Positions 26,701-33,939 of a stretch of 61,430 bases of DNA are shown piece by piece. The stretch covers positions 4,191,125-4,252,554 of the forward strand of contig NZ_KE386569.1 of the NCBI RefSeq assembly GCF_000427625.1, written 5' to 3'. Each line of letters starts with the position of its first letter. Position 1 is the first letter of the stretch. The notes under the pieces were generated by a model. It was not told where the DNA came from. It was given only the letters and a program-made list of their open reading frames with translations, and did not search any database. Source of the stretch: Methylobacter luteus IMV-B-3098. Its GTDB lineage: Bacteria; Pseudomonadota; Gammaproteobacteria; Methylococcales; Methylomonadaceae. The translations under genes and the position numbers were made by a program.

Positions 26701-29700
26701 AGCTTGCCATGACACCAGAATGCCGTGCCTGGCTTGCAGTGATAAGCGATGCGCTTGATGGTTACCGGCATGTAAAACTTGTCGCTATTTGCAAGCGCGG
26801 CGATCAATGACTGAAAACAACCGTCCAGCAGGCTGGGATGTAAACAGTAATCGGCATTATCTGTTAATAAATCGGAGTCCAATTCGATCCGCGCCAGCAC
26901 TTCATTCTGCCGGCGCTGCAGATGGCGAATGGTACGAAAGTACTGGCCATAGCGTAAGCCGCGCTTTGCCAAATCGGTATACAACTTATCGATGTCGGCA
27001 ATCTCGCTACAGCGGCTGGCTATATCTTCACGGCTTACGGTCTGAATGATGGCTTCCTCATTTTCGACAACCTTACCGGAAGCGTGTAACCTCCAGCTCA
27101 ACTGATCGTCGGAATCACGGCTGAAAAAGGTATATTCGCCACTGTTCTGATCCAAGGTCACGTGGATAACTTGCTCACTGCCGTTATCATTCAATACCAA
27201 GGCTTGGTTGAAATTCAGTTGCTCCAGAGCACATTGACTGTGGCCGGCAAGTTGCTGGAAGGCTGCTAAACCGGCTTCCACATAAGCGGCGCCCGGCATT
27301 ACCACCAGGCCATCAACTTGATGATCGTTCAGATACGGCAACATTTGATGATTAGCCGTACTTTGCCAAGTTGGCCTGGGATCGGGTAACCGGCGATCCA
27401 ATAAAGGATGGATCGGCCCGCCAACGCGATCCGATTTGGATTCTTGGCTTTCACTCCAGTAGGTTTCCCGTTGCCATGCATAGGTCGGCAACTTGATATA
27501 GCGGGCATCGGCTGCAAACAACTTGCGCCAGTCGATTTTGCAGCCCGCGACATACAATTCTGCCAAAGCCAGATTCAAGGTAAGGCGTTCAGGCTTATCC
27601 CTGCGCAATGAAGCAAAACTTTGGGGTTGAATGCCCTGTTGACGACAGCATTCTTTAATAGATGTAGACAGCACCGGATGCGGTCCCACTTCCAGGAAAG
27701 CCCGATGGCCATCGCGCAGCAAACTGGTCATCGCCTTGGCGAAATAAACGGGCTCGCGGATATTGTTACACCAGTATTCGGCATCGAAAAGCACTTCGCT
27801 GACCAAGTCACCGGTAAAGGTGGAATATAACGGGATTTTTGGCAATCCGGGTTTTAACCCCGCCAATACCGCTCTGACTTCAGGCTTGAGCGGTTCCATA
27901 AAAGGACTGTGGTAAGCCACTTCAACTTGCAAAAAGCGGTTAAACTCGCCTATTTCGGTCAAATACGCCGCAATGGCCTCCAGACTGTTCGCATCGCCCG
28001 CTAAAGTAAGTGATGACGGACCATTGATGGCCGCAATCGAAACCTCGCCTTGCGTCAGTTCCAATAACTCACCGCATTGCTCCTGACTTAACCCCACCGC
28101 CAACATTTTGCCCAGGCCCGCGGCTTTTTTCTGAATACGGCTACGTTGATAGCTGACTAATACCGCATCATCGAGACTTAACACGCCAGCGGCGTAAGCG
28201 GCACTGACTTCCCCGACGCTGTGACCGACAATCGCCGCAGGCTCTATGCCGAGTGAACGCCAAAGTGCCGTTAAACCAACCTGAATCACAAAATTAGCCG
28301 GTTGCGCGATAGTGGTGTCGGAAATATTGGAAACCTCCTGATCCAGGAGCATTTCATCTAATATCGACCAACCCGCTACCTGTCTGAAAATCGCATCGCA
28401 TTCTTCAACTGCTGTCCGATAGACGGCTTCGTTTTGGTATAACTCCCGACCCATGGCCCACCATTGCGGGCCCATGCCGGTATAAACAAAGACAGGCTTT
28501 TGATTTGATTCGCCGGCTGCTTTGCCTGATGCCAGCCACTCGCCTGTGCCTTGTTCGACAAAAGACTGCAGTTGACTGCGCATTTCTGGCCAGGTTGCGC
28601 CCACGACCGCCATCCGATGGTTGTGATGCCCTCGACGGCAAGCCGCTGAATAGCCGAGATCTGATAATTTGACGGACAGATTTTCATCAAAGCGGGCTAA
28701 CCAGGCTTTCGCTAAATCGGTTAAAGCCTCTTCGCTACGCGCTGATAAAGGTAAACAATAAATTCTGCCGGGCAGGTCGGGAGTCCGTTCTGCTGATTCG
28801 ACTTGCGGGGCGTTTTGTAAAATGGCGTGCGCATTGGTACCGCCGTAGCCGAATGAATTCACGCCGGCACAGACTTTATCCTCGGTCGGCGCCAAGGCTT
28901 CCAGTTGCCGAGGGAGTTTCAGGCCCAATTCAGCAAATGGAATATCAGGATTGGGCGTGGTCAGATTCGCCTGGGGCGGCACTTGACGATGTGATAAGCA
29001 CAATGCCGTTTTAATAACGCCAGCGACACCCGCCGCCGCTTCAAGATGTCCAATGCTGGCCTTAACCGAGCCGAGCAGACAAGAGTGCCGCTCATCATGT
29101 TGTCCTAATGCCGTACCCAACGCCTTGGCTTCCAGGGGATCGCCGACGGGTGTACCGGTGCCGTGGGCTTCAAAGTAATAAATATCATTGGTATCGATGG
29201 CGTATTTCTCGAAAACCTGCTGGATTAGTGCGGTTTGCGATTCAGGATTGGGTACGGTAATCCCGTTAGTTCTTCCATCCTGATTGACTCCCGTACCGCG
29301 CACCAATGCATAAATTGAATCACCATCGTGCAACGCCTCTGACAACCGTTTCAGCACCACCACACCGGCGCCTTCACCGCGGCCGTAACCATTAGCGCTG
29401 GCATCAAAACTTTTACTGCGTGCGTCTGGCGCAAGAAAACCGCCTTTACACATGGCAATCGGGTATTCGGGGCGCATCATGACGTTAACGCCGCCCGCCA
29501 ACGCCAGATCACATTCACCGTTCCATATCGCTTGACAAGCCTGATGCAATGCGACTAAAGAAGAAGAGCAGGCGGTATCCATACTGATGCTCGGGCCACG
29601 CAGGTCTAACACATAAGATATGCGGTTGGACAAAATCGTCATGGTTGAACCAATCGCGGTATGCGTGCCAATCAACTGCCGATTCATCTTCCCCATTTGG

Positions 29701-30131
29701 GTCAGTTTGTGATCTAGCGTGAAAGCCCCGATAAAAACGCCAGTATTGGATCCTGCCAGGGATTCGTAAGGAATGCCCGCATCTTCCAAGGCTTCCCAGC
29801 TGGTTTCCAATAACAAGCGTTGCTGAGGATCCATACATTCGGCTTCGCGCGGGGCAATACCAAAGAACAGCGCATCAAACTCATCAACGCGCTGTTGCAA
29901 AAAGCCGCCTTGTTTAACATACATTTTGCCTGGCTTACTGGTATCTGCATCGTAAAACCGGCGTAGATTCCAGCGCTCAGGAGGAATATCAACGATGGCA
30001 TCGCTGCCGGATCTGAGTATCTCCCAAAAGCTTTCAGGATTATTAGCACCGCCAGGAAAACGGCAGCCGATACCTATTAATGCAATAGGATCGGCTATTC
30101 TTTGATTATAATTAACTTTGTTTTCTTTCAT
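23724..30131 (-). CDS. Iterative type I polyketide synthase (KS-AT-DH-ER*-KR-ACP)
   Basis: A 2135-aa single-module synthase with AAAGGAT before its ATG. Domains: ketosynthase (about 12-440; DTACSSS Cys near 187, EAHGTGT, KASIGHLEAAAG), acyltransferase (about 525-830; GHSVGE Ser near 636, VAYHSPFME), dehydratase (about 905-1190; HQVDGLVVMP matches HxxxGxxxxP near 937), an enoylreductase-like region (about 1450-1650) whose nucleotide loop reads DAALGASA instead of the usual AAAGGVG form, ketoreductase (TGGFGGFGLE near 1757, Ser/Tyr/Asn in SSVSALIG...NYVAANAF; LDD motif), and ACP (GVDSLMS near 2053). The tail carries a docking-like helix. It heads the lipid operon. With one module and an oxoamine synthase next door, it probably builds a long acyl chain iteratively, like RkpA/WcbR of capsule-lipid loci. 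Confidence 0.93.
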   Translation of the reverse strand: MKENKVNYNQRIADPIALIGIGCRFPGGANNPESFWEILRSGSDAIVDIPPERWNLRRFYDADTSKPGKMYVKQGGFLQQRVDEFDALFFGIAPREAECMDPQQRLLLETSWEALEDAGIPYESLAGSNTGVFIGAFTLDHKLTQMGKMNRQLIGTHTAIGSTMTILSNRISYVLDLRGPSISMDTACSSSLVALHQACQAIWNGECDLALAGGVNVMMRPEYPIAMCKGGFLAPDARSKSFDASANGYGRGEGAGVVVLKRLSEALHDGDSIYALVRGTGVNQDGRTNGITVPNPESQTALIQQVFEKYAIDTNDIYYFEAHGTGTPVGDPLEAKALGTALGQHDERHSCLLGSVKASIGHLEAAAGVAGVIKTALCLSHRQVPPQANLTTPNPDIPFAELGLKLPRQLEALAPTEDKVCAGVNSFGYGGTNAHAILQNAPQVESAERTPDLPGRIYCLPLSARSEEALTDLAKAWLARFDENLSVKLSDLGYSAACRRGHHNHRMAVVGATWPEMRSQLQSFVEQGTGEWLASGKAAGESNQKPVFVYTGMGPQWWAMGRELYQNEAVYRTAVEECDAIFRQVAGWSILDEMLLDQEVSNISDTTIAQPANFVIQVGLTALWRSLGIEPAAIVGHSVGEVSAAYAAGVLSLDDAVLVSYQRSRIQKKAAGLGKMLAVGLSQEQCGELLELTQGEVSIAAINGPSSLTLAGDANSLEAIAAYLTEIGEFNRFLQVEVAYHSPFMEPLKPEVRAVLAGLKPGLPKIPLYSTFTGDLVSEVLFDAEYWCNNIREPVYFAKAMTSLLRDGHRAFLEVGPHPVLSTSIKECCRQQGIQPQSFASLRRDKPERLTLNLALAELYVAGCKIDWRKLFAADARYIKLPTYAWQRETYWSESQESKSDRVGGPIHPLLDRRLPDPRPTWQSTANHQMLPYLNDHQVDGLVVMPGAAYVEAGLAAFQQLAGHSQCALEQLNFNQALVLNDNGSEQVIHVTLDQNSGEYTFFSRDSDDQLSWRLHASGKVVENEEAIIQTVSREDIASRCSEIADIDKLYTDLAKRGLRYGQYFRTIRHLQRRQNEVLARIELDSDLLTDNADYCLHPSLLDGCFQSLIAALANSDKFYMPVTIKRIAYHCKPGTAFWCHGKLTRISDQGIVGNLSLFDDTGNLLVEVTGLRCRALSTQKEDPGEQLKQWTYAWQWSAQALPGNMAKKTGCWLVFSDMQGIGDSLCRELETNPANQVIRVPSSDAYQSGPGVVRQLSENELNHLRLVLQKAKANHCAGVVYLWGLDRRANQDDPVGIDQASAALQVIQLLSSEFDDQAPRLYMVTEGAQVLSKMDVIDNLAQTPLIGLARVAFNEYPALRCTLIDLAAIGTQPNIGLLAQELLADDDEDDVALRGNERFVHRLDRLVLEPHFVEHKTLNGNEVQAFQVQGHAEFHAMPRPLPKAGEVTVALDYINLTGVNPNAEDNEDNLQGYFATGVITAAAENINQCSVGDKVVVAIEGRPASHVVCPIERVFPVSRFPALAHAEVAALTTTLIPAYYALHTIARIAPGEMVLIDAALGASAIAVQTIARWLGANSQFYSHEANPQLLNDGSVSADHLPDFPALLQDAAKDLPIRAWVHGDNGFKQMAVDNLLDPGVHELILTDKTGNTSASGRLNSNFAISALKLAFTAPRLFGQLLAEVGQLLVLSPKDFSLAQVLTAHEGLAWLTAVNAETAGKVPVLSLTDKTEIAVRDDSPAMLFDAQATYLITGGFGGFGLETAHWLAKRGARHLVLVGRRGAADDSAKAAVQSLEQQGVRVLAAAADMADEAQVAALLAQVAAEMPPLKGVLHAAAVLDDAPISELNPERLAPVMKAKALGAWHLHKHTQNQALDFFMLFSSVSALIGNARQANYVAANAFLDALASHRKALGLPATSINWGAIATGMAVESAEVAKHLEVMGIYAITAEQALDAWSHLRDIELPQYGLMNYVWSRWQEFEPTGGNSPRFSKLMAAGGATSNSLTELCQAISQLPAEEQKPAMSQALVEQVAKILRIPAAKIDPLVSLSQMGVDSLMSAELQAAIYQVFGVRISTLELMRSQDLIHLATLLMDRTLLASERSGSNTESHEASFVDRMSAEEIDILLKEILLEEEK

Positions 30132-30340
30132 CGTAATATCCTTTTAATATTCTTGTGTATATACATCAAATATATTTATTTAATTGACTATAATCGGGTA
30201 TAACCATATTACTTTTGATTTATTACAATTAATGCATCCATTTCCCATGGCTATATTATTTGGTTGCCAGTTTAATCTGGTGGCTTATAAAAAAAAGGTA
30301 ATATTCAATTAAAAAAAACGGTAATAGTTAACTGACGAGA
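30132..30340 (-). promoter_or_regulatory. AT-rich upstream region of the PKS operon
   Basis: About 200 very AT-rich bases precede the PKS start and include the ribosome site AAAGGAT (just upstream of 30131). The operon promoter must lie here or just beyond, but I cannot fix -35/-10 boxes with confidence. The sharp drop in GC against the coding DNA is typical of a regulated promoter. Confidence 0.4.
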
Positions 30341-30435
30341 CCACCTCATCTGTACTTATTGCTTCGGGATAGAATTTTCTGAACCTGGATGCACCTCGCA
30401 TTAAAATTGAAGCGTGAGGTTCTGTTGATGTTGAC

Positions 30436-30575
30436 AGAGCGGTTATCTTTTAATCAGAAACATGGCCTGAATGTCTGAAGAAATTCAGGCATTCATCAGG
30501 ATGAAAATAATCCATCAATCGGCCGACAGTGCGCCAGAGAGTTTCATAAGTCCGCTCGGTGATCTTGCGCGGGAG
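30436..30575 (+). repeat. Degenerate copy of a dispersed element (same family as 40840-40986)
   Basis: This stretch matches the minus strand of 40986-40840 over about 130 bp. Shared landmarks are AGAGC..TTATC, AGAAACAT.GCCTGAATG, CTGAAGA.ATT.AGGCA and GCGCTCGG/CCGCTCGG. It encodes a short frame opening MSEEIQAFIRMKIIHQ, parallel to MPEEIEALIRLKLIQQ at 40949, but the similarity then fades. I take it as a decayed copy of a mobile or dispersed element beside the PhoX gene. Confidence 0.6.
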
Positions 30576-30638
30576 AGGTCCGGTGGCTTCGGGAAGGGAG
30601 AGGGAATCCAGTCAATCCGTGGCTGGACTCCTCTAAGA

Positions 30639-30677
30639 CGGTATAAATGCCGGAGCAGCGTCCGATGATTTATACCG
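30639..30677. repeat. 10-bp inverted repeat downstream of phoX
   Basis: CGGTATAAAT (30639-30648) and its exact complement ATTTATACCG (30668-30677) flank a 19-base loop, about 20 bp beyond the PhoX stop. It could form a hairpin at the 3' end of the phoX transcript, but it has no clear U-run, so a terminator role is uncertain. Confidence 0.55.
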
Positions 30678-30693
30678 CCTCTTTCAGTGAGAT

Positions 30694-32091
30694 CTACTTT
30701 GCGTTTTTGCCGACGGTAATTGTAATTTCGATTGTTCGGTCATTACCGCTGGCAGGATGCTGGATATTGACCCAGGCGCGGCGCTTATCTTGCGGGTCGA
30801 AGTACAAGCCGGTGAACTCCGATCCTGGGGTGCCATTTGATGCCCAACGAGCCAAGCCTTCGCCTTCGTCATTCAGGTCACCATCCTTGTTCAGGTCTTT
30901 GGCGAACCAGATGTCGTCGTCAACACCACCGTTACGGTCCTCGATAATGTAGATGTTGCCGTCGTGATCAATCGCCAGGTTATCAGGGTTAGCCAAGCCA
31001 CTGCTCACAGGCATGCCGGTGGCCAAGTCGATGCTGTCTCTATTAGCGAACACGGAAATCGAGTTTGCCTGCAAATCCAGCCGATAGACTTCGTTGGTGG
31101 TCGTCGTTGTCATATAGAGGAATTCCCTACCTTCGACAGTCTGGATTTGCAAATCTTCAGGACGTTGGTAGTCGGTACCTTTGAATGCTGGCAGCTCAGT
31201 TGTATTGCGAGCATCAACCGAAGTCACGCCGTTTGTATCGGTAATAGTCAGTGCGCCAGGCAGGCCCAGGCCATTTGCATCCGTAAACGGAACCCACTCG
31301 TATTCGCCGGTGGCGTTCGGAGTGTTGCCGTCGCCTACACGCAAGACATAGGTTGTACCGGCAGCGAAGTAATCCGCGGTGCCTTCTTTGACATCTTCTA
31401 ATGAAGCCGCTGAGGTGTATTTATAGACACTGCCCCCGTTCAATTCATCGATGAAATACAGGTTGCCGGCTTTGTCAAATTGGATGCCTTCATGCGAAGT
31501 GCGTGGAATCACGTTTTGGTGCACGAAATCGGCGCCATTATTGCTGTCTACAGTAACCGGACCGGTAATGCCCGGCGCATCGAGTGGATTTTTCAACTCG
31601 AACAAACGGCCGTAAGGGCTGGTAGACCCAGAGACTGCAGTGCTCCAGCTTTCTTCAGCCGTGATTAATGTTCCCCAAGGTGTCCAGAAGGAGGCATCGA
31701 ACGATCTATGACCACCTACAGTAGGGCTGATCCACACTGTCTCGGTCTGTCCCGTGGCTAAGTCGTGGCGTTGCACGCCAGCTTGTCCTGTTTCGAACAC
31801 TGTGAACAAGTAGCGTTCATTTTGGCGTCCCGTCTCGTTTGTGGTAATCATATCCCAATTGCCCGTGTTGGGCTTGCCGTCGGCCAACTGAGTAGCGCGA
31901 TCAGCAATCGACAACTGGGTAAAGTCTGGGTTACCCAACGTGATGGGCATGGCTTCATCGATGGTCAGGCCAGCCGAATTGGCAAGCGGGGTGAAGTCTT
32001 CAAACCGGGTGCCATCAGCGAAGACAGAAGCTCCAGTCAACAACAGGCCAATGGCTGTGACGAGTTTTGTGCAAAGGAATTTATTTTTCAT
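30694..32091 (-). CDS. phoX: PhoX-family (DUF839) secreted alkaline phosphatase
   Basis: The 465-aa protein starts with a signal peptide (MKNKFLCTKLVTAIGLLLTG, cut near VFA-DG). It carries DUF839/PhoX features: WTPWGTLITAEESW, FDKAGNLYFIDELNGGSVYKY, RPEDLQIQ and a C-terminal propeller-like region with EFTGLYFDPQ. PhoX enzymes are Ca/Fe-dependent periplasmic or extracellular phosphomonoesterases made under phosphate starvation. The signal shows no twin arginine, unlike many PhoX. It is divergent from two further phosphatase genes, which together suggest a phosphorus-scavenging locus. Confidence 0.85.
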   Translation of the reverse strand: MKNKFLCTKLVTAIGLLLTGASVFADGTRFEDFTPLANSAGLTIDEAMPITLGNPDFTQLSIADRATQLADGKPNTGNWDMITTNETGRQNERYLFTVFETGQAGVQRHDLATGQTETVWISPTVGGHRSFDASFWTPWGTLITAEESWSTAVSGSTSPYGRLFELKNPLDAPGITGPVTVDSNNGADFVHQNVIPRTSHEGIQFDKAGNLYFIDELNGGSVYKYTSAASLEDVKEGTADYFAAGTTYVLRVGDGNTPNATGEYEWVPFTDANGLGLPGALTITDTNGVTSVDARNTTELPAFKGTDYQRPEDLQIQTVEGREFLYMTTTTTNEVYRLDLQANSISVFANRDSIDLATGMPVSSGLANPDNLAIDHDGNIYIIEDRNGGVDDDIWFAKDLNKDGDLNDEGEGLARWASNGTPGSEFTGLYFDPQDKRRAWVNIQHPASGNDRTIEITITVGKNAK

Positions 32092-32731
32092 GACGTGGCT
32101 TTATATTTTTAACTGATTAAAGAAAAAATAGCGACCGCTCAATATCCTTGAGGGGCAATATAAACTGCCAACCGATATAGCAAATACCCGCTAAAATTGG
32201 TGGACGGTGTTTTTATACTGCATGGGTATTACAATCTAATTACAGTAAAGTAATTTATGTCCTACAGTCGTGAGGGATGTGATTAAACTAAACCGGATAA
32301 GCTATATATCTGATAGGGCCTAGAAATACTCTGCAAGCAATATATTTAAAAATATTCATACCCCTTCGATAATATTTCTTTAATTAACTTTTAGAACTGA
32401 ATGTCTGAGAGAGGATTTGAGGCAGTCATGACTAGCTGAAATGGGTCAAAAATTGATATATACGATTGAAGAAATGGGGTGTTTGGCAGGGATAAATCTT
32501 GTGGTTCGACTTGAAATTATGAAGTTTTTAATAGGAGATTCAAAAAACGTTATATGTAATAAATTCTGGCCAAGCAATTAGTGTTTCAAAACTGCCCAAA
32601 AAACAAACCGGAAAACGTTTTTGTCACGAAGTCATCATCAATTGTTAACCAAACGTTCACGATTTCGTAATCAGTGAACGCCATACTTTGCCCTTCTTTT
32701 TCATCATTTCAATGATTCAAGGGGGGTAAAA
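32092..32731. promoter_or_regulatory. Divergent promoter region between phoX and the metallophosphatase gene
   Basis: These 640 bases are AT-rich and gene-free. A 7-bp inverted repeat, CGTTCAC (32654-32660) and GTGAACG (32674-32680), lies about 50 bp before the rightward gene and looks like an operator. TTGTCAC at 32621-32627 resembles one half of a Pho box, but its partner half is poor. GGGGGG just before ATG 32732 is an unusually strong ribosome site. Confidence 0.5.
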
Positions 32732-33760
32732 ATGTCAAAACTTAATCGTGGTTTATTACTGAAACTATCCGCTGCCGTTTGCTGCGCAATAGTTGGTCAA
32801 ACGGCCATTGCCGCATCAGCGCACAACAACGCCCAAGGCTACGGCAAGTTCGAGTTCGCCTTGATTGGCGATGTGCCGTATAAGGAAGTCGATTACTGGA
32901 AGGTCGACAACGTGATTGCGGAGATCAACGCCGGCAAACAATTGAAATGGGTTTTGCACGCTGGCGATATCAAGAACGGTTCGACTTTGTGTTCGGACGA
33001 GATGTTCGAGGATCGGCTGCAACGCTTTCAGCATTTTACAATCCCCTTCATTCTGACGCCCGGCGACAACGAGTGGACCGATTGTCATCGTGCCAATAAT
33101 GGTTCGTACCAGCCGCTGGAACGGCTGAACAGGTTGCGCGAGTTGTTTTATCCGGTGCCCGGCGAGACGCTCGGCCAGAAAACCATGACCGTCGAGACCC
33201 AGGCCGACGATCCAAATTATGGGGAATTCGTCGAAAACACCCGCTGGATGGAACAGCATGTGATGTTTGCAGCCTTGCATATCGTAGGCAGTAATAACGC
33301 ACTAGCTAACTTTGCCGGCCGTACTCCGGCCGACGACGCCGAAGTCACACACCGAGTTGACGCAACCCGCGCATGGATCAGGGAAACCTTCGCCAAAGCC
33401 AGGGCTGAGGATGCGCGTGGCGTGCTGTTGCTGTTTCAGGCTAACCCCGGTTTCGAGTCAGCCACAGGCAGCGACGAACGGAAAGGTTTCGAAGAAATTC
33501 TGGCTGACCTGGAACGGGAAACTGTCGAGTTCAAAAAACCGGTTATGTTTGCTCATGGCGACTCTCATTATGTCCGTATCGATAAGCCTATGAAGGGCAG
33601 TATCAGTAACCGCCGTATCGAGAATGCCACTCGTGTAGAAACATTCGGCGCCGATGACGTGCATTGGCTGCGGGTCGTCGTCGATCCAAATTCGTCGGAA
33701 GTTTTCTCGGTTCACCAAGAAATCGTCGACAAAAATCTGGAACAGCATCCGCTGCTTTAA
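32732..33760 (+). CDS. Secreted calcineurin-like metallophosphoesterase
   Basis: This 342-aa protein has a signal peptide (cut near IAA-SAHN, residue 29). Metallophosphatase motifs are visible: the first Asp in FALIGDVPY (about 42-50), HAGDIKNGS (about 73-81), the GDNEW of the GDNxE/H motif (about 109-113), and a late His in MFAHGDSHYV. It is exported and likely dephosphorylates organic phosphates in the periplasm. It lies between phoX and phoD, and a terminator follows it. Confidence 0.85.
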   Translation: MSKLNRGLLLKLSAAVCCAIVGQTAIAASAHNNAQGYGKFEFALIGDVPYKEVDYWKVDNVIAEINAGKQLKWVLHAGDIKNGSTLCSDEMFEDRLQRFQHFTIPFILTPGDNEWTDCHRANNGSYQPLERLNRLRELFYPVPGETLGQKTMTVETQADDPNYGEFVENTRWMEQHVMFAALHIVGSNNALANFAGRTPADDAEVTHRVDATRAWIRETFAKARAEDARGVLLLFQANPGFESATGSDERKGFEEILADLERETVEFKKPVMFAHGDSHYVRIDKPMKGSISNRRIENATRVETFGADDVHWLRVVVDPNSSEVFSVHQEIVDKNLEQHPLL

Positions 33761-33778
33761 GTATCTGTCACAGCTAAG

Positions 33779-33801
33779 CCCCGGTTTCGCCGGGGTTTTT
33801 T
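33779..33801 (+). terminator. Rho-independent terminator
   Basis: A 6-bp GC stem, CCCCGG (33779-33784) and CCGGGG (33790-33795), closes a five-base loop and is followed by six T. It lies 19 bp past the metallophosphatase stop codon and should end that transcript before phoD. Confidence 0.9.
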
Positions 33802-33872
33802 AAGTCCTGTCTGTTGTGAAATTACCCCAATGCGAGCTTCCGGTTACGCAATATTGATGATTTCAGCTCAGT

Positions 33873-33890
33873 TTGTCATTACCCTGTCAT
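33873..33890 (+). promoter_or_regulatory. Pho box upstream of phoD
   Basis: TTGTCAT-TACC-CTGTCAT matches the PhoB-binding consensus (two CTGTCAT halves spaced by four bases), with 13 of 14 half-site positions identical. It lies about 50 bp before the phoD start, where it would replace the -35 element. This predicts induction by phosphate starvation through PhoB/PhoR. Confidence 0.8.
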
Positions 33891-33939
33891 AACGTATTTC
33901 AATAATACAGCCTGACTCGCAGATTCAGAGCTTGTTATT

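Noticed and set aside
32381-32430. Possible third decayed copy of the 30436/40986 element (TTAACTTTTAGA, CTGAATGTCTGA)
   Set aside because: The match is short and gapped; chance cannot be excluded by eye.
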